This document shows positions 52,001 to 63,530 of a stretch of DNA of 64,000 bases, piece by piece. Source of the DNA: Erythrocercus mccallii (lineage: Eukaryota > Chordata > Aves > Passeriformes > Dicruridae); the NCBI GenBank assembly GCA_013397435.1, contig VZRG01000861.1, positions 5,691 through 69,690 on the forward strand, in the 5' to 3' direction. The position numbers and the translations under genes were made by a program. Under the pieces are notes generated by a model that worked only from the letters and a program-made list of their open reading frames with translations, was not told where the DNA came from and made no database searches. Each line of letters begins with the position of its first letter. Position 1 is the stretch's first letter.

Positions 52001-53854
52001 AGAAGCAGACTCCTGGAGTTCTGCCTTCTTGATTAGATGAAAGGATGCACTTGCAAGCACTTTCGCTCCCTATTTAGGAGAAAAGAAACAATTTCAGCAG
52101 CTTCCCGACCTTTACATGAAGAGGAAATTTTCTTGCTCTGGATCTGACATGCAGTTGTTTCTTGCTTTCAAGAAGCACAGTGCACACTACGGACACAAGA
52201 GTCCCAGAGTCTGAGTGCTGAATACAATTTTTGAGCAAGCTAGAGACTTTCCCATGTAATCCATGTAAAGGTATTTTTTGGAGGTAGGAAATGTCTGGCA
52301 TTGAGGCACTGTTAATACTCATGCATGTAGTTTTAGACAGCTTGACAGGTTCAGCACCCTGAATAACAGGCAGACTATTGTCCTGTGGGAATATGCTGAC
52401 TGTTCTTGTTACCCCATTCCTATGATCTTTCATTTGGAGAGATGTGTTGCCTTCTGTCACTGTGTCTGCAAGGAGAGAGGTCACTTGTGACTTTTTCCTG
52501 GCCCTTTTTCTGCTTGTGTGTGACAGGACATTAGCTTAGACAGTAGTTTGATCCCTGATGCCTTTAGAGACAGAAAGGGGAGACAAAGGCTGGATGGTAG
52601 ATGTTTTTCATATAAAATGACTGCTAAACCACAAATAAAGATGGAAGGCAGAAGATAGAATAAGTACTGTCTGATGTGTGGTGCATATGTACATTTTGAA
52701 AAAAACTCCCAACAAACCAAAACAGGAAAATAATAACACAAAGTATCTGCTCCTATGTAAACCTCTGCTTCAAGTCTTGTTGCCTGCTTTGCACAGCATC
52801 AGGCACACCAGCATAAACCTCCACAATCACTTCCCTATTTTTGCTCCAGACACTTAACTACTCTTCTGGCTGTATTTGGGGGGCTCTTGATTTTAGATTC
52901 CGTTTGGTTGTAGGTTATTTTGTGAAATCCACAAGGGCAGGAGCTTGCACTTTTGCTTCTAAGTGTAACAAATACACAACAGTGAGACTGTGTGTTTCCT
53001 ACAGTCACCATAACCCAAATAGGAGGAAGAGAACCAGAGTGCAGTGTAACGAAGGATTTTCTCCTCCAGTCCCACAGAATCAAAGCCAAAGAAGGAGAAG
53101 GGAATAAAGGTCAAGTCCTTGTGCAGTCCCTAACCTCCACAGGAAGGTGCAGGCTGTCAAAAGCCTCCAGGAGCCCTAGGCACACTATTCATGTATAAAT
53201 ACTGATGCAGTGCAGCAGTGCTTTCGATTCCCCACAGTACAGGCTCAAGGTTTCTGAGCAGCACTGGTTCAGGGGGACTTGATCCCTTCTTAGAGGCAGA
53301 GCACCTTGATCTGTCCCATGTGTCCTTGATGGCTGCCTGCACTGCCAACCAGAGCTGCTTTGCTGTTACCCTGATTCTCCATTCTTAGTCATTGTCCTTT
53401 ACAGGCAAAACTTTAAGAAAATAGGAATAATGTTTCTTCAAGTTCTTACATGAAAGATCATACAGACACACAATGAATGATTATTTTCACATTTTCCTTC
53501 CATGCTGTGATTTGCTCCAGACCTACAAATGGAGTGCTGTATGCCCACTGAATAGATACCAGGCCTTTCACATCCTGTGCATGCTTGAAAACACAAAGTC
53601 ATGAGAAGTCACCCCTCATTTTCACTTCTTGGTAAAAAATGACATTTCGCTTCCAAGGGATCCTTGCTTAAACTTGGAGTTTGGTTTTGAATTCAGTAGG
53701 ATCCTGTCAAGTTCTGTCAACACCTTGAACTTCCTGATACAACCAGAATGCAAACTGATGACTCACCACTGATGAATCCTGCAAGGACTCCCATCTCTAT
53801 CACAGTCCAGAACAAACTGAATTACTTCTGGGGCAGCTGAGAGCATGAACTGGG

Positions 53855-54087
53855 CTCAAATCTCAAGATTAGATTTCAGGAAGAAAGTTTTTAAAATGAA
53901 GAGAGTGAAACCCTGGCCCAGATCACCTGGAGAGGTGGTGGATGCCCCATCTCTGGAAACATTCAAGGTCAAGTTGAACAGGGCTCTGAACATCCTGATC
54001 TAGTTGAGGATGTACCCTGCTCATTTCAGGGGAGCTGGACTAGATGAACTTTAAAGGTGCCTTCTGTCCCAAATTATTCTATGTTTC
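53855..54087 (+). mobile_element. CR1 LINE 3' tail
   Basis: A short plus-strand 3' fragment. AGATTTCAGGAAGAAAG, GTGGATGCCCCATCTCTGGA, CCTGATCTAGTTGAGGATGT and GGACTAGATGAACTTTAAAG follow the CR1 3' UTR in order, ending at ATTATTCTATG. It is extremely 5'-truncated, which is the common state of CR1 copies. Confidence 0.9.
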
Positions 54088-57000
54088 AAATCTGGGACAG
54101 GTACATTTCTGGTTTGAGCTGGTTGGAATTTAGCATTATGGTCTAAATCTGCCCTGAAATCAGCCAAGGATCTGCAAAGAACAGTTAAAATCCCTAACTG
54201 AGCCTGGATTAGAACTGAATTTCCCTGAATCACCTTCACAGAAACAACAGCTGGTTAGTTCAGGTAAAGAAATGTAGATCTAAACCTCTATTTTATTTAT
54301 TAAAGAAAAAAAATAAATGAAGAAAACAGGAAAAGAATTCCAAAGACAACTGTGTGGCTTACCTTACCTTCGTACCCCTGGCCCTGAAGCATACCAGTAA
54401 ATGTAGGCTAAATATCCCTATAAACATTACTGTGAGGAAACATAATGCATCCTGGTGATATTGGCTCCCAACACCACGGGACTGAGGAAGGGATTAATGA
54501 TTTTCTGAAGGCAGAAAGACATTTCAGAGGAGGCAAGAGATGCTTGATGGGGGTAGGGGGAGAATGGTTAAAAAACTAATAACGTGTTGTACAGATAGAC
54601 CATAACTGTCACACTCACAGCTCTGTGTTCCCATGTAAAGATGAACTACTTTGGCTGTCAGCAGGTTCATTAGCCAAGAGACCATTCAGATGGACCCAAA
54701 CCTATTTACTTTCTAGAACTGGTGGTGCCTGCTTCATATTGCAGGGCCCCACACTGGTTGTTCAGTAATGCTGATAACTCCTGTGGGAGCTTACATCCTG
54801 CTAAATACTTCACTGTTTAATTGAACTGACTTTTCCTGATGATGCCCCTTGTATTAAAAGCTGCTTTGCTCCCCAGTGAAAATGGTTTGATAATCATAAT
54901 ATTTTACTCAGAGGACAGTTGTTTAAGAGCAGAAAATAATCAGCTAAATTGGTAGGCTCCCCTCTGGAGGGGCCCAGCACTAAAATGACAGACGGTGCTG
55001 CAGACCAAGATAGCCGGCAAAACTGACGATGGGGACAGAGCTAGGAGCAGCGCTGGGCTGCTCAAGGATGGGGACACCAACAAACTGGACAGCTGGGGAG
55101 GAGAGTGCAGGCTGAGCCAGCACAGCACACTCTGCTCACAGCTGAGATGTGCTGGCACAGCTTAAGCCGGGCACAGGGCGGGCAATGGCACCTGTGGGAG
55201 CCACAGCAAGAGAAGCAGCTCTATGCAAGCCCAGCAGTGCAGGATTGTGGAGTACAGCAGCACTGAGGGACACACAGCATGGCAAGTATCTTAAGCTGAG
55301 ATGGAGAAATGGTGAAATACTTGGAATCCATCTCAGAGAGAGGTCTGTCTGAAAATAATAAGTGCACACCAAATTCAGGTTTGGATTAGGAATGCTGTGA
55401 GGTATGAGATTTGGAATTGAGGTTTTCTTAAAGAGAGGAACTTCTTGCTTTCAGACCATGACGAGCCTCTGGGGACAGAGGTTTTAAGTGAGAGGCATGA
55501 TTGCCAAGAGCCCCTTTTCTCGCTGTTTTTATCTAGGCTAGTTGTCTTACCAGATGGTTGAGCAGCATCTGGGAGAGCTCTTTGGGGCTGGGAGCCAAGG
55601 TTGTGCAAAGAAGCACATCAATGTAGACTGTTAAGCACCCGATAACAAATGATGTTTTGCTTTCAACTTCCTGTTATAAAGCATTTGCTGGCCTGGATGT
55701 GCTCTGGCACACCTTGCCCTTCCCAAGTACAGCAATGTGTCCATTTCCAGTGCTTTTTATACAGAATTGGCATTTTGTGGATCTCTCAAGTCATGACTAG
55801 ACTGCCACATCACCTTCTCCTATTCTTCCACTGCAGGAGAATTGAACTAATTTTCTCAGATCAGCCAACACTTTTCCTTCCTCTTACTGTCTCAGACCTG
55901 AAGGCATTCAAAGAATGTGTTATTGAGTAAACTAATTTTTTTCTCATTCTTTACTTACAAGGACATTTCAGTTGTTTTCCTCTTTGTGCTAAAGCTACAC
56001 AGGACAGGACAACACTCCTGTTTTCCGCTCCCACAAAGGGTGTTTTGCTTGGTTGTATCTGGTTGAGTCCCTAGGAATGTGGGAGCTGCCATGGACTCCT
56101 GGTGCCAGGGTGCTGAGATAAGGCAGCTGCTGCAGATTCATGGACAAGAGCCTCTGTGGTGGCAGGGCTGACCTGCGAGAAACACCACGGCAGTACCTGG
56201 GAGACTTTCAGCACCCTGGGGTGATCGGCATTGGCTCCCATGAAGTGGATATGCAAACAAATATATCCCTTCTCCAGGATGAGCCAGCAAAAACTCTACC
56301 AGGGCACTAATACCCTTCAGCAATGTCCTGCTTCTTCCTGCTTTTGTTAGAAAGCTATCCAGCTTAGAAAGCTTCTAAGCTATCCAGTCAAGCAGTCACA
56401 AACAGCTTTCTTGGCCTTTGGAAAGCTACCAGAATGCCACTGTACAAGAAGGTAACTGGGTTCACCTTCCACATTGTGCTATCCTCTCTTGGCATAGATT
56501 CAATCTCCAAAATAACCATAGCTGGCCCTGAAGGTCTGCCTTTGCCTCATATTTCTGTGTCCATGAACCACAACAGATGAATTGAGGACATCTGTTAGTG
56601 TAAAAATCCACTGAAATAAAATTAACCCAAGGAACTAAAATTGCAGTCTAACTGCCAGGGCTCCAGCTTGATTTTATCAACTCCGCTTTGAATGGCAATT
56701 ACATTGTGAACTGATCAGTTCAAGGCTAAATCCTCCATGTCTTCTTCTAATTAAATACTCATTGTCTAAACATTCATCTTATTCTTAGTACTTCTACTTA
56801 TCAATTTAATCAATTCCCCCATTATTCACCTATCTACTTTAGCCTGCATTTCGCCATCATCATCTTTTTTCAGGTGATGCAAGAAGTTCTTTTTCACTAC
56901 AACTTTCAAGTGAAGAATACATTTTAGCCAAAATGTCTTCATACTCCTGTATTTCTCAGCTTTAAAAAGGGCATTTAAATTGCCTGATATTCACAGGGGA

Positions 57001-58010
57001 CTGCCTTGAAACTTTGCGTACATTTCTTCTATGCTGGCCCCAAGGAGCAAGATTGCATTCAGGAAAATAGAGTATTTGATGCTGCTTTGAAAAATTCATT
57101 GCCTAACCTTGTATAAGTGGTCTACAACATCTCCCCCGAGATGAAAATATTTTGTTAGTGGAGTATTTTGAAGAATTGCCTTTGAATGCCAATTAAAAAA
57201 AAATCCCAAACCCCAGGAATTCTTTTCATTGCTGTTGGTTTTACTACATCTTGTGATAAAAATGGTTATGAGGAGGATATCTTTTAATTGCATCCCTAGA
57301 AATATTTGCCAAATGATCCCTTCTTCCTTTTTCTTTTTTAAAAATTAAAAAATTATATTTTCACTTTCCAGAAGGTTATGCAGCTTTACCCTTGTTGTAG
57401 CAGTTTTTCTCAAATTATCTGTTTTCCTCAAGGCATTTTCCATGTACAGTTTATCTGTAAAATTTCCCTGATAAATCTGGAGCCTTATGAGGGAAGGATT
57501 AAGCTCACTGCATTGCCTACTGTCTTATCATTACTCTAAGGTATTGTCTTGTGGACAAATTTCTAGCTGTGTTGGAGGGAGCTGCTGCATTTGGGGTTTG
57601 GCAGGGGGATATAATTAGCTATAAATAAATAAAATATAGAAAAAGTGTATTAGCCAGGGTTTTGATAGGACATTGGCCATTCTGTAAATATGCCAGACTT
57701 TGGTGACAGGTAGCATAGACAGACAAGCTGAACTGTATGGCACTCTTTCATCTGTGCTTTCTCTGAGACATGGCTCCACCTTGCAGCATCTTGCTGATTT
57801 TGGAATGTTTGTTCCCAGAGGAGCCTTAGCCTATTACAACAGATAGATTCATGAAAATATCATTTACCCAGCTTGAATAGATATCCTCAAAGTCACTTCA
57901 AACTGTGCATCTCCTTTTTCTTACAAGTGAGCAGTGACAATGTGATAGTGGAATACTATATTAAAACGGAGAGTTTCATTAGCAGTATTTCCGTAAAACC
58001 ACAAACTAAC

Positions 58011-58197
58011 CTGTGCATCTTCATATGTGTATCTCCCTGGGTCTTTGACATTTTGGCTTGTTTTCTCATAGCTGTGGGAATCCAGGTTGATAGCACTTTG
58101 GGCCCCAGGAGCTAGAAACTCTTGCCAGATTTCTTCCACTCTGGTGGTCACATCCTGTAAAGGTTGTTTTTTGAGATCTTGGACAGCCAACCAAAAC
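58011..58197 (-). CDS. RGS6: RGS6 coding exon: central and larger part of the RGS domain
   Basis: This internal exon of 187 nt gives one base completing a split Arg codon and then 62 codons, from FWLAVQDLKK to GRYTYEDAQ. I recognise it as the RGS domain of R7-family RGS6, which differs from RGS7 in this stretch. RGS6 is the GTPase-activating protein for Gi/o alpha subunits and works as an obligate complex with G-beta-5. The segment AINLDS contains the Asn that corresponds to Asn128 of RGS4, a switch-region contact with G-alpha (family knowledge). The 3' splice site on the minus strand is a long pyrimidine tract ending in TAGTACAG, and the donor is CAG|GTTAGT. I start the exon after the second AG because that restores the conserved R-FW reading. 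The exon before it, with the SSEN motif carrying the other key Asn, is not in the window. The next exon is 15.7 kb downstream. Identification is by recall of the family sequence, not by a search. Confidence 0.96.
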
Positions 58198-61100
58198 CTG
58201 TACTAGGCAAAAATTAAAAGGGCAGAAAAGAGAAAAAGAGAGAAATCTAGGTAAGATTTTGTGAATAAGCCTAGGCAGAGTCCTAAAACAGACATAGAAC
58301 CTAATCCTGCATCTATTAGAAGCCATAGAAGACTCTCCACAATAAGCACGATTTCAAGGGGAAGGGGTGATGTACTTTACACCAACACCTTATATATTTT
58401 GTCTAAGATCAGAACACTGACTTTAAGAAGTGATACATTCTTATTCAAACTGCCCCTGCAGAAGTGTCAGATTAGGTATGCAAATAGGAAACCTCCAGAG
58501 CTATTCAGCTGGAGGAGAGGAGCAGGCTCTGCCTCCCACTGCCCCGCTGCAGTGTGCTGGTCATTTCTGCTACAGGGTTGCTCATCCACAGAGGATGTAA
58601 AATGAAGAACAAACTTAACATTCATATCATTTCCAGTGTGAAGTTGTAGCAATGCCACTTAGAGAATTTTTTTTTACTTGTAAACTCACCAGCATTCAGA
58701 TGGATGCCATGAGAAAAGATAACTCTTGTCATGCCATACTCAAATTTTACAGGGATATTTTCTTGACTAGGCTATGCTTACAGACTAAAGTAAGTTCATA
58801 AACACAGAGAAGATAATCTCTGTGATGACTAAGGACATAATCCGTATCTTGATCTGTGAAAACAAAGACCACAAAATATTTTTGCAAGAGTGACATGCAT
58901 GTCTTTTGTCTTTTACCCTAGGAAATAGAAAAGACATTTTCTTGGTGGTCCTAGTTCCATTTATTGCTGAAAGAAGTATGCTCTTTCAGGTGATTAATTC
59001 AGAAGATGCACAGTGCCCAGTACCCTTTTGTTTTGGTAAACTCTATCTTCCAGCAAGAAGGTATCCCTGAGGGTTATCTGCCCTGAGTATCTGGGCCCTG
59101 TAACCTGGTTGAGCAAGCACAATAGTGCTCCACAGGGAATGCTGAGGGCTACAGGACAAACAGGTACAGAAGGCACCTTTGCAGCCACCTGCAATAACCA
59201 GCTCTTTCCTACCCCTGGCAAAGGTGCCCATTGTCCAGGGTGACAAGGAGAGCAGGGTTCGCCTTGGCTGTCCCTGCCCTGCACTGCTCTTATGCACTTC
59301 CTCTGCTGGGCAGATTGTGCAGAGGGGACAGGGATTGTCTGGGTCACTGCTTGTTCAGGGCATCTGCAAGAGCTGCACAACTTGGAAAATCCTGTGTCTT
59401 CCTTACAAACCAGTTGAACTTTAACTGAAGTCCTGGTTTCTCACCCCAAAAGATTCAGTGGTGTCAGTGTGCTGACACTAAGAAAAATATTCCTCCGTGG
59501 TGGAAGGAGGAAGATAGAGTCTGTCCCAAACAAAAATCCTGATGGCAGTGAGGTAGGTGGAGGAGACAGCAGCCTGGTGACTCCTGTGCTGTTCCTGACC
59601 CTTGCTTTTCTAATGGCTGCAGGCAGTACCTTAAGACCCTGGAATTGGTGGTGTTATTGCAAGCAAATGAGGCTGCTACCCCATTTAGCCTGGTATCCTA
59701 CCTGCAATAGAGGCAAACAGTCAATTTGGGAAAAAAATTACACCCACACTATACGCAAGGCCAGGCTAAATCCTCCTTGCTGTCTGCTGCTTCTTCCTGA
59801 CCATCAGGCTGCAGCCTTGACTCACCCAAGCCACTTGACCATATTCCTTCATATGATTTTCTTTGGCAGGCTCAGTAAAACAGACTGGGGTACACTCAAG
59901 CACTACATCAGTACCTGTAGAGTCACATACTTGTGGTTCTAACACAGTGACGTTTGATTTTTTTAAACTGAAATAGAGTATCTAGGGTTGGTGGAGGAGT
60001 GTGCATGGTTGGTCCTTTTCCATCTTTGAGAGTTTAGGTACACCTGATAGCCTACCTTGTCATTTGAACAGTGACACCCGCACTTATCATATGCATGCAG
60101 AGAGTAAAGGGTGGCACTCACAGTGCAATAATCTGATGCCATATGTGGCTTCTGTTATTTGAAAATACTTTATCATTCAATTTCAGATGTAATGGGAACA
60201 TGTGAATGCAGAAGAGGCATAGGGATAAAATATGCTAATCATTCCAGAGTAGCTGGGACACTTCAGACAAACACTTGGCTAGAGAGAATCTTTCCTTCTG
60301 GCTTATCTTCTGCCCCTGGAGCCGGGGAGGTGGGCTGGGAAAGCACGCTCATGAGATAACAGGGAACACTGTGAAGTGACAGCTTGCCAGAACAAGAGCA
60401 CCATCCATTTTCATAACCATTTGGCTCAATCTGAAAACCAACCAACCAGACCAACCTGACAGTAACAAGAACAAGCTCTTTTTCCTGCAAGCAATTGTGA
60501 ATTCCTGCCCAAGGCTGGATGTCCTCTACAAGACAAAGGGGACTTTTGTCTTGGTAAAAATTTCAAAGCTATTCACTATAGCTGGCATCTAAAAATCAAG
60601 TAACATCTAACAGGGGTACCCTGCCCCATAGCTTCAACTCCAAGGCAAATTCTCTGCCACAAAGAATCATCCTGAAGCCAATGCATAAGCAGGGCTTCCT
60701 ATGGGATTTATAGCATTTATAAGAGAGAAGCAGGTATTTCTGCTTAGGAAAGGAGCTGACATGCTGGAATTTCTGCTCAATTATAAAGTGCAAATGCACT
60801 TCCTGAATCACTCCTGCAATTTCTGAAGCGCAAGCCCAGCCCCAAGTTCACAAGGAGGCAGGTGAAGATCCTGCATTGCCTCCTCTCCTTCTGTAGGAGA
60901 CAAATGTCCAGTGGACACCTCTTTGACAGGGCAGGGGAGAAGGGAGATGTCTTTGTGTGTCCTCTCCACAGGTGCCCTTTAAGCACAGCAGGACTGGCAC
61001 GGGGACGGTCTGCACAGAGGGAACAGCAGCATTGATCACAGGTTCTTTGTCCTTTATAAAACAGCATGTAAGGACTGGAGAAGGCTGATAATATGGTGTC

Positions 61101-62119
61101 CTACAGTGTCCATTCCAGCCTCATCCAGCTTGTAATTAAACTGCTGTCACTTGCAGAAGATATCCTACAATGGCATTTATCCTCCACAGCTCCCTCAAGG
61201 CACAGAGAGCTCCTGGACCTCGGTGTGTGTCCTCTGCCTCCCAGATGTCCCCCAGTGAAAAGGCTGCTGGGTGAGTAGGGGGGGAGTGGTTGCTTCTGAG
61301 GTACATTGTAAAACAAAAGTTAATTTAAAATCCTGATTGGGAGGCAAAATATGGATGACTCCAGAAACTGAGAAACAACTGTCAAGATAAGGGCAGTATC
61401 ATATCTCCATCTTGGGGGTGGACACGATACCCCTGGCTTGACAATGAATTCATCAAGCGACAATCTGAGGTTGGAATCCAAGCACACTTCTGTCCTTGCC
61501 TCAGTAGTTCCATGCCAGTATCCCATGCCCCTCTGGTCTCACACCACTACAACAGTCACAAATCTTCTTCCATTCACCAAGAAATAACTTTGAACATCTC
61601 AGCCAGGAAATGAATGAAAGTAATAAGTAAAAATAAAAATGCAATTCAGACAGGGGCAATATTCACATCTTTCTGTTGTTTAAGGGTCATATCCTTGGCA
61701 TGATGAGTTTGACATAGTCAAAACCAACAAAAATCTGTCCTCGGTGAGCAAGCTGGGGGCAGCCAGATGCTGCAAAGCTGCACGCTGGGGCACTGCGGAC
61801 CTGCCAGGGAGACCGCAGTGTCAGTGGGGACACGGGGCAAGGGTCCCGCGGGCCTCCACCTCACTGCCCTTCCTCCCTCCCCTCACACGCGTCGCCCGCC
61901 GGCGTCCACGGTGCAAGTCCCTTCTTCTGCTGCAAGCCTTTTCAGCGCTGTGGGGCCAGAAAGCCCTTTTGTCGCTGCCGCGGGGCAGCGCCCGCCGCCC
62001 GTGAGCACTGCCCGCGGTGCGGCCCTGCCCGGGCCCGCTGAGGGGCGGCCACCGCGCCCGGCTCCGAGAGGAGCCCGCGCACCGCGGGGCGGCGGCGCCG
62101 CCTGCCGGCACCGCCCGGC

Positions 62120-62494
62120 NNNNNNNNNNNNNNNNNNNNNNNNNNNNNNNNNNNNNNNNNNNNNNNNNNNNNNNNNNNNNNNNNNNNNNNNNNNNNNNNN
62201 NNNNNNNNNNNNNNNNNNNNNNNNNNNNNNNNNNNNNNNNNNNNNNNNNNNNNNNNNNNNNNNNNNNNNNNNNNNNNNNNNNNNNNNNNNNNNNNNNNNN
62301 NNNNNNNNNNNNNNNNNNNNNNNNNNNNNNNNNNNNNNNNNNNNNNNNNNNNNNNNNNNNNNNNNNNNNNNNNNNNNNNNNNNNNNNNNNNNNNNNNNNN
62401 NNNNNNNNNNNNNNNNNNNNNNNNNNNNNNNNNNNNNNNNNNNNNNNNNNNNNNNNNNNNNNNNNNNNNNNNNNNNNNNNNNNNNNNNNNNNNN
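62120..62494. other. Assembly gap of 375 Ns
   Basis: There is a run of unknown bases from 62120 to 62494. Both edges are extremely GC-rich and repetitive, so the gap is probably a stretch that sequencing could not cross. Its true length is unknown. Long translated frames spanning it, with runs of X, have no meaning. Confidence 0.98.
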
Positions 62495-62572
62495 CACTGC
62501 CCCGCTCCCGTCACTGCCCCGCACCGCCCGGCACTGCCCCGCTCCGGCTCTGCCCCGCTCCCTGCGATGCCC
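62495..62572. repeat. GC-rich short tandem units at gap edge
   Basis: CACTGCCCCGCTCC-type units recur at 62495, 62511 (CACTGCCCCGCACC), 62531 (CACTGCCCCGCTCC) and 62549 (CTCTGCCCCGCTCC), about 16-20 nt apart. The sequence left of the gap (GGCACCGCCCGGC) looks related to the GCACCGCCCGGCACTGCC unit on the right. The gap probably lies within this minisatellite. Confidence 0.7.
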
Positions 62573-63383
62573 TCCGGCGGTGGCGCTGCCTCGGAACTGC
62601 TCGAGAAACGCTCATTATTTAGGGAACACGGGGCTTTGGGGTGGCTCGGTGTTTACTGCGTATATGAGCTCTCCTCACTGCCTGAACTTCTGCTTTCCTG
62701 ATGAAAACTGGGGAAAGAAAAACTGGCAACAAGATTCAACCATTAGGAGTCATGTAGGATACAAACACTTTCTGCAGGTAAAACTTCTTTCCAGAGATCT
62801 CCATGTTCAACATACGCTCACAGTCAATAAGGCCCAGGGCGCCTGCATGCGTGCATGGCCAGCTCCACAGTGCATTCCCACAAAGTGTCATGTGTTTCTC
62901 ACTGAGGTTTATAAACAGGTGTGCAGCCTCCTTTCCCTTCGGGTAAAATTCCCATGTCCCATATTCCCACTTTGCTGTTTCTCTTTCCAGCTGACACTCT
63001 TTGAACTTGGGGGAAAAAAATTCAATCCACCAGCTAAATGAACATCTCAGCAATCTCAAGATGTCTCAGAAGGTTCCTAGGTCATAAAAAATGTATAATA
63101 ACTCTCTGATGTCCTTTCTTTTCTTATCCTTTCTTATTTGGTTTGTTTTAAATTTGGCATTTTGTCTGCTATATTTTGGGTACTTCAAAAATACCTGAGT
63201 CAAAACAAATTGTAGATGAAAAATAACAACAGAGAGAAGAAAGAAAACAGAGCAAGGAAAAGAGTTAAAATAAAAACAGAGAGAAATATACCCAACTGAC
63301 TGGCTTTCCTGCTGCCAGTAAATAAATAAGTTACAGGGCTCAGCCAAGCCCAGGAGACTGGTGGGCATGATCCTGCAAGTTTA

Positions 63384-63530
63384 TCAGAACACAGAAACAC
63401 AGCTGGAAGGTGATCCAGGAGGTCGTGGAGTCTAGTGTGCTGCTATCTCTGGCAGCTCCTCACCCAAGATCCCCACTGGGACCAATTTTTCTCAGCCAGG
63501 AAGAGATGGAAATATCCCACCACGATCAGC
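63384..63530 (-). mobile_element. Possible ancient CR1 3' end, highly diverged
   Basis: On the plus strand the order CAGCTGGAAGGTGATCCAGG, AGGTCGTGGAGTCTAGT, GGGACCAATTTTTCTCAGCC and GATGGAAATATCCCACCAC resembles the reverse complement of old CR1 families seen in crocodilians and turtles (ggttggaagggacctcagga ... ggaccaat ... cagccagg ... ggagattccaccacc). Divergence is high, and the call rests on motif order recalled from memory. Confidence 0.4.

Larger units (their letters stand above)
42285..58010 (-). other. RGS6: RGS6 intron (15.7 kb) inside the RGS domain
   Basis: The intron is bounded by donor GTTAGT at 58010 and acceptor CCCACAG ending at 42285 on the minus strand. It splits the RGS domain between EDAQ and EHIY. 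It contains an ancient SINE-like fragment next to the 42-kb exon (42415-42525), a perfect small hairpin at 45805-45829, a 1.3-kb CR1 fragment (47715-49025), a CR1 3' tail (53855-54087) and long AT-rich unique stretches, for example 56560-57660. No additional exon is recognised. Confidence 0.85.
61800..62620. promoter_or_regulatory. Intronic CpG island interrupted by an assembly gap
   Basis: The left flank (61801-62119) contains about 40 CpGs in 319 nt by hand count, increasing toward the gap. The right flank (62495-62610) is similarly CpG-rich. The island lies in the RGS6 intron upstream of the RGS-domain exon. A minus-strand promoter here would omit the first part of the RGS domain, so a functional short RGS6 isoform from it is unlikely. 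A noncoding or antisense transcript is possible. A donor-like CAG|GTAAAA occurs on the plus strand at 62776/62777. Confidence 0.55.

Noticed and set aside
61767..63041. 424-codon plus-strand open frame
   Set aside because: It is open only because it crosses the 375-N gap. The remaining parts are GC-rich proline/arginine/alanine sequence without a family match.
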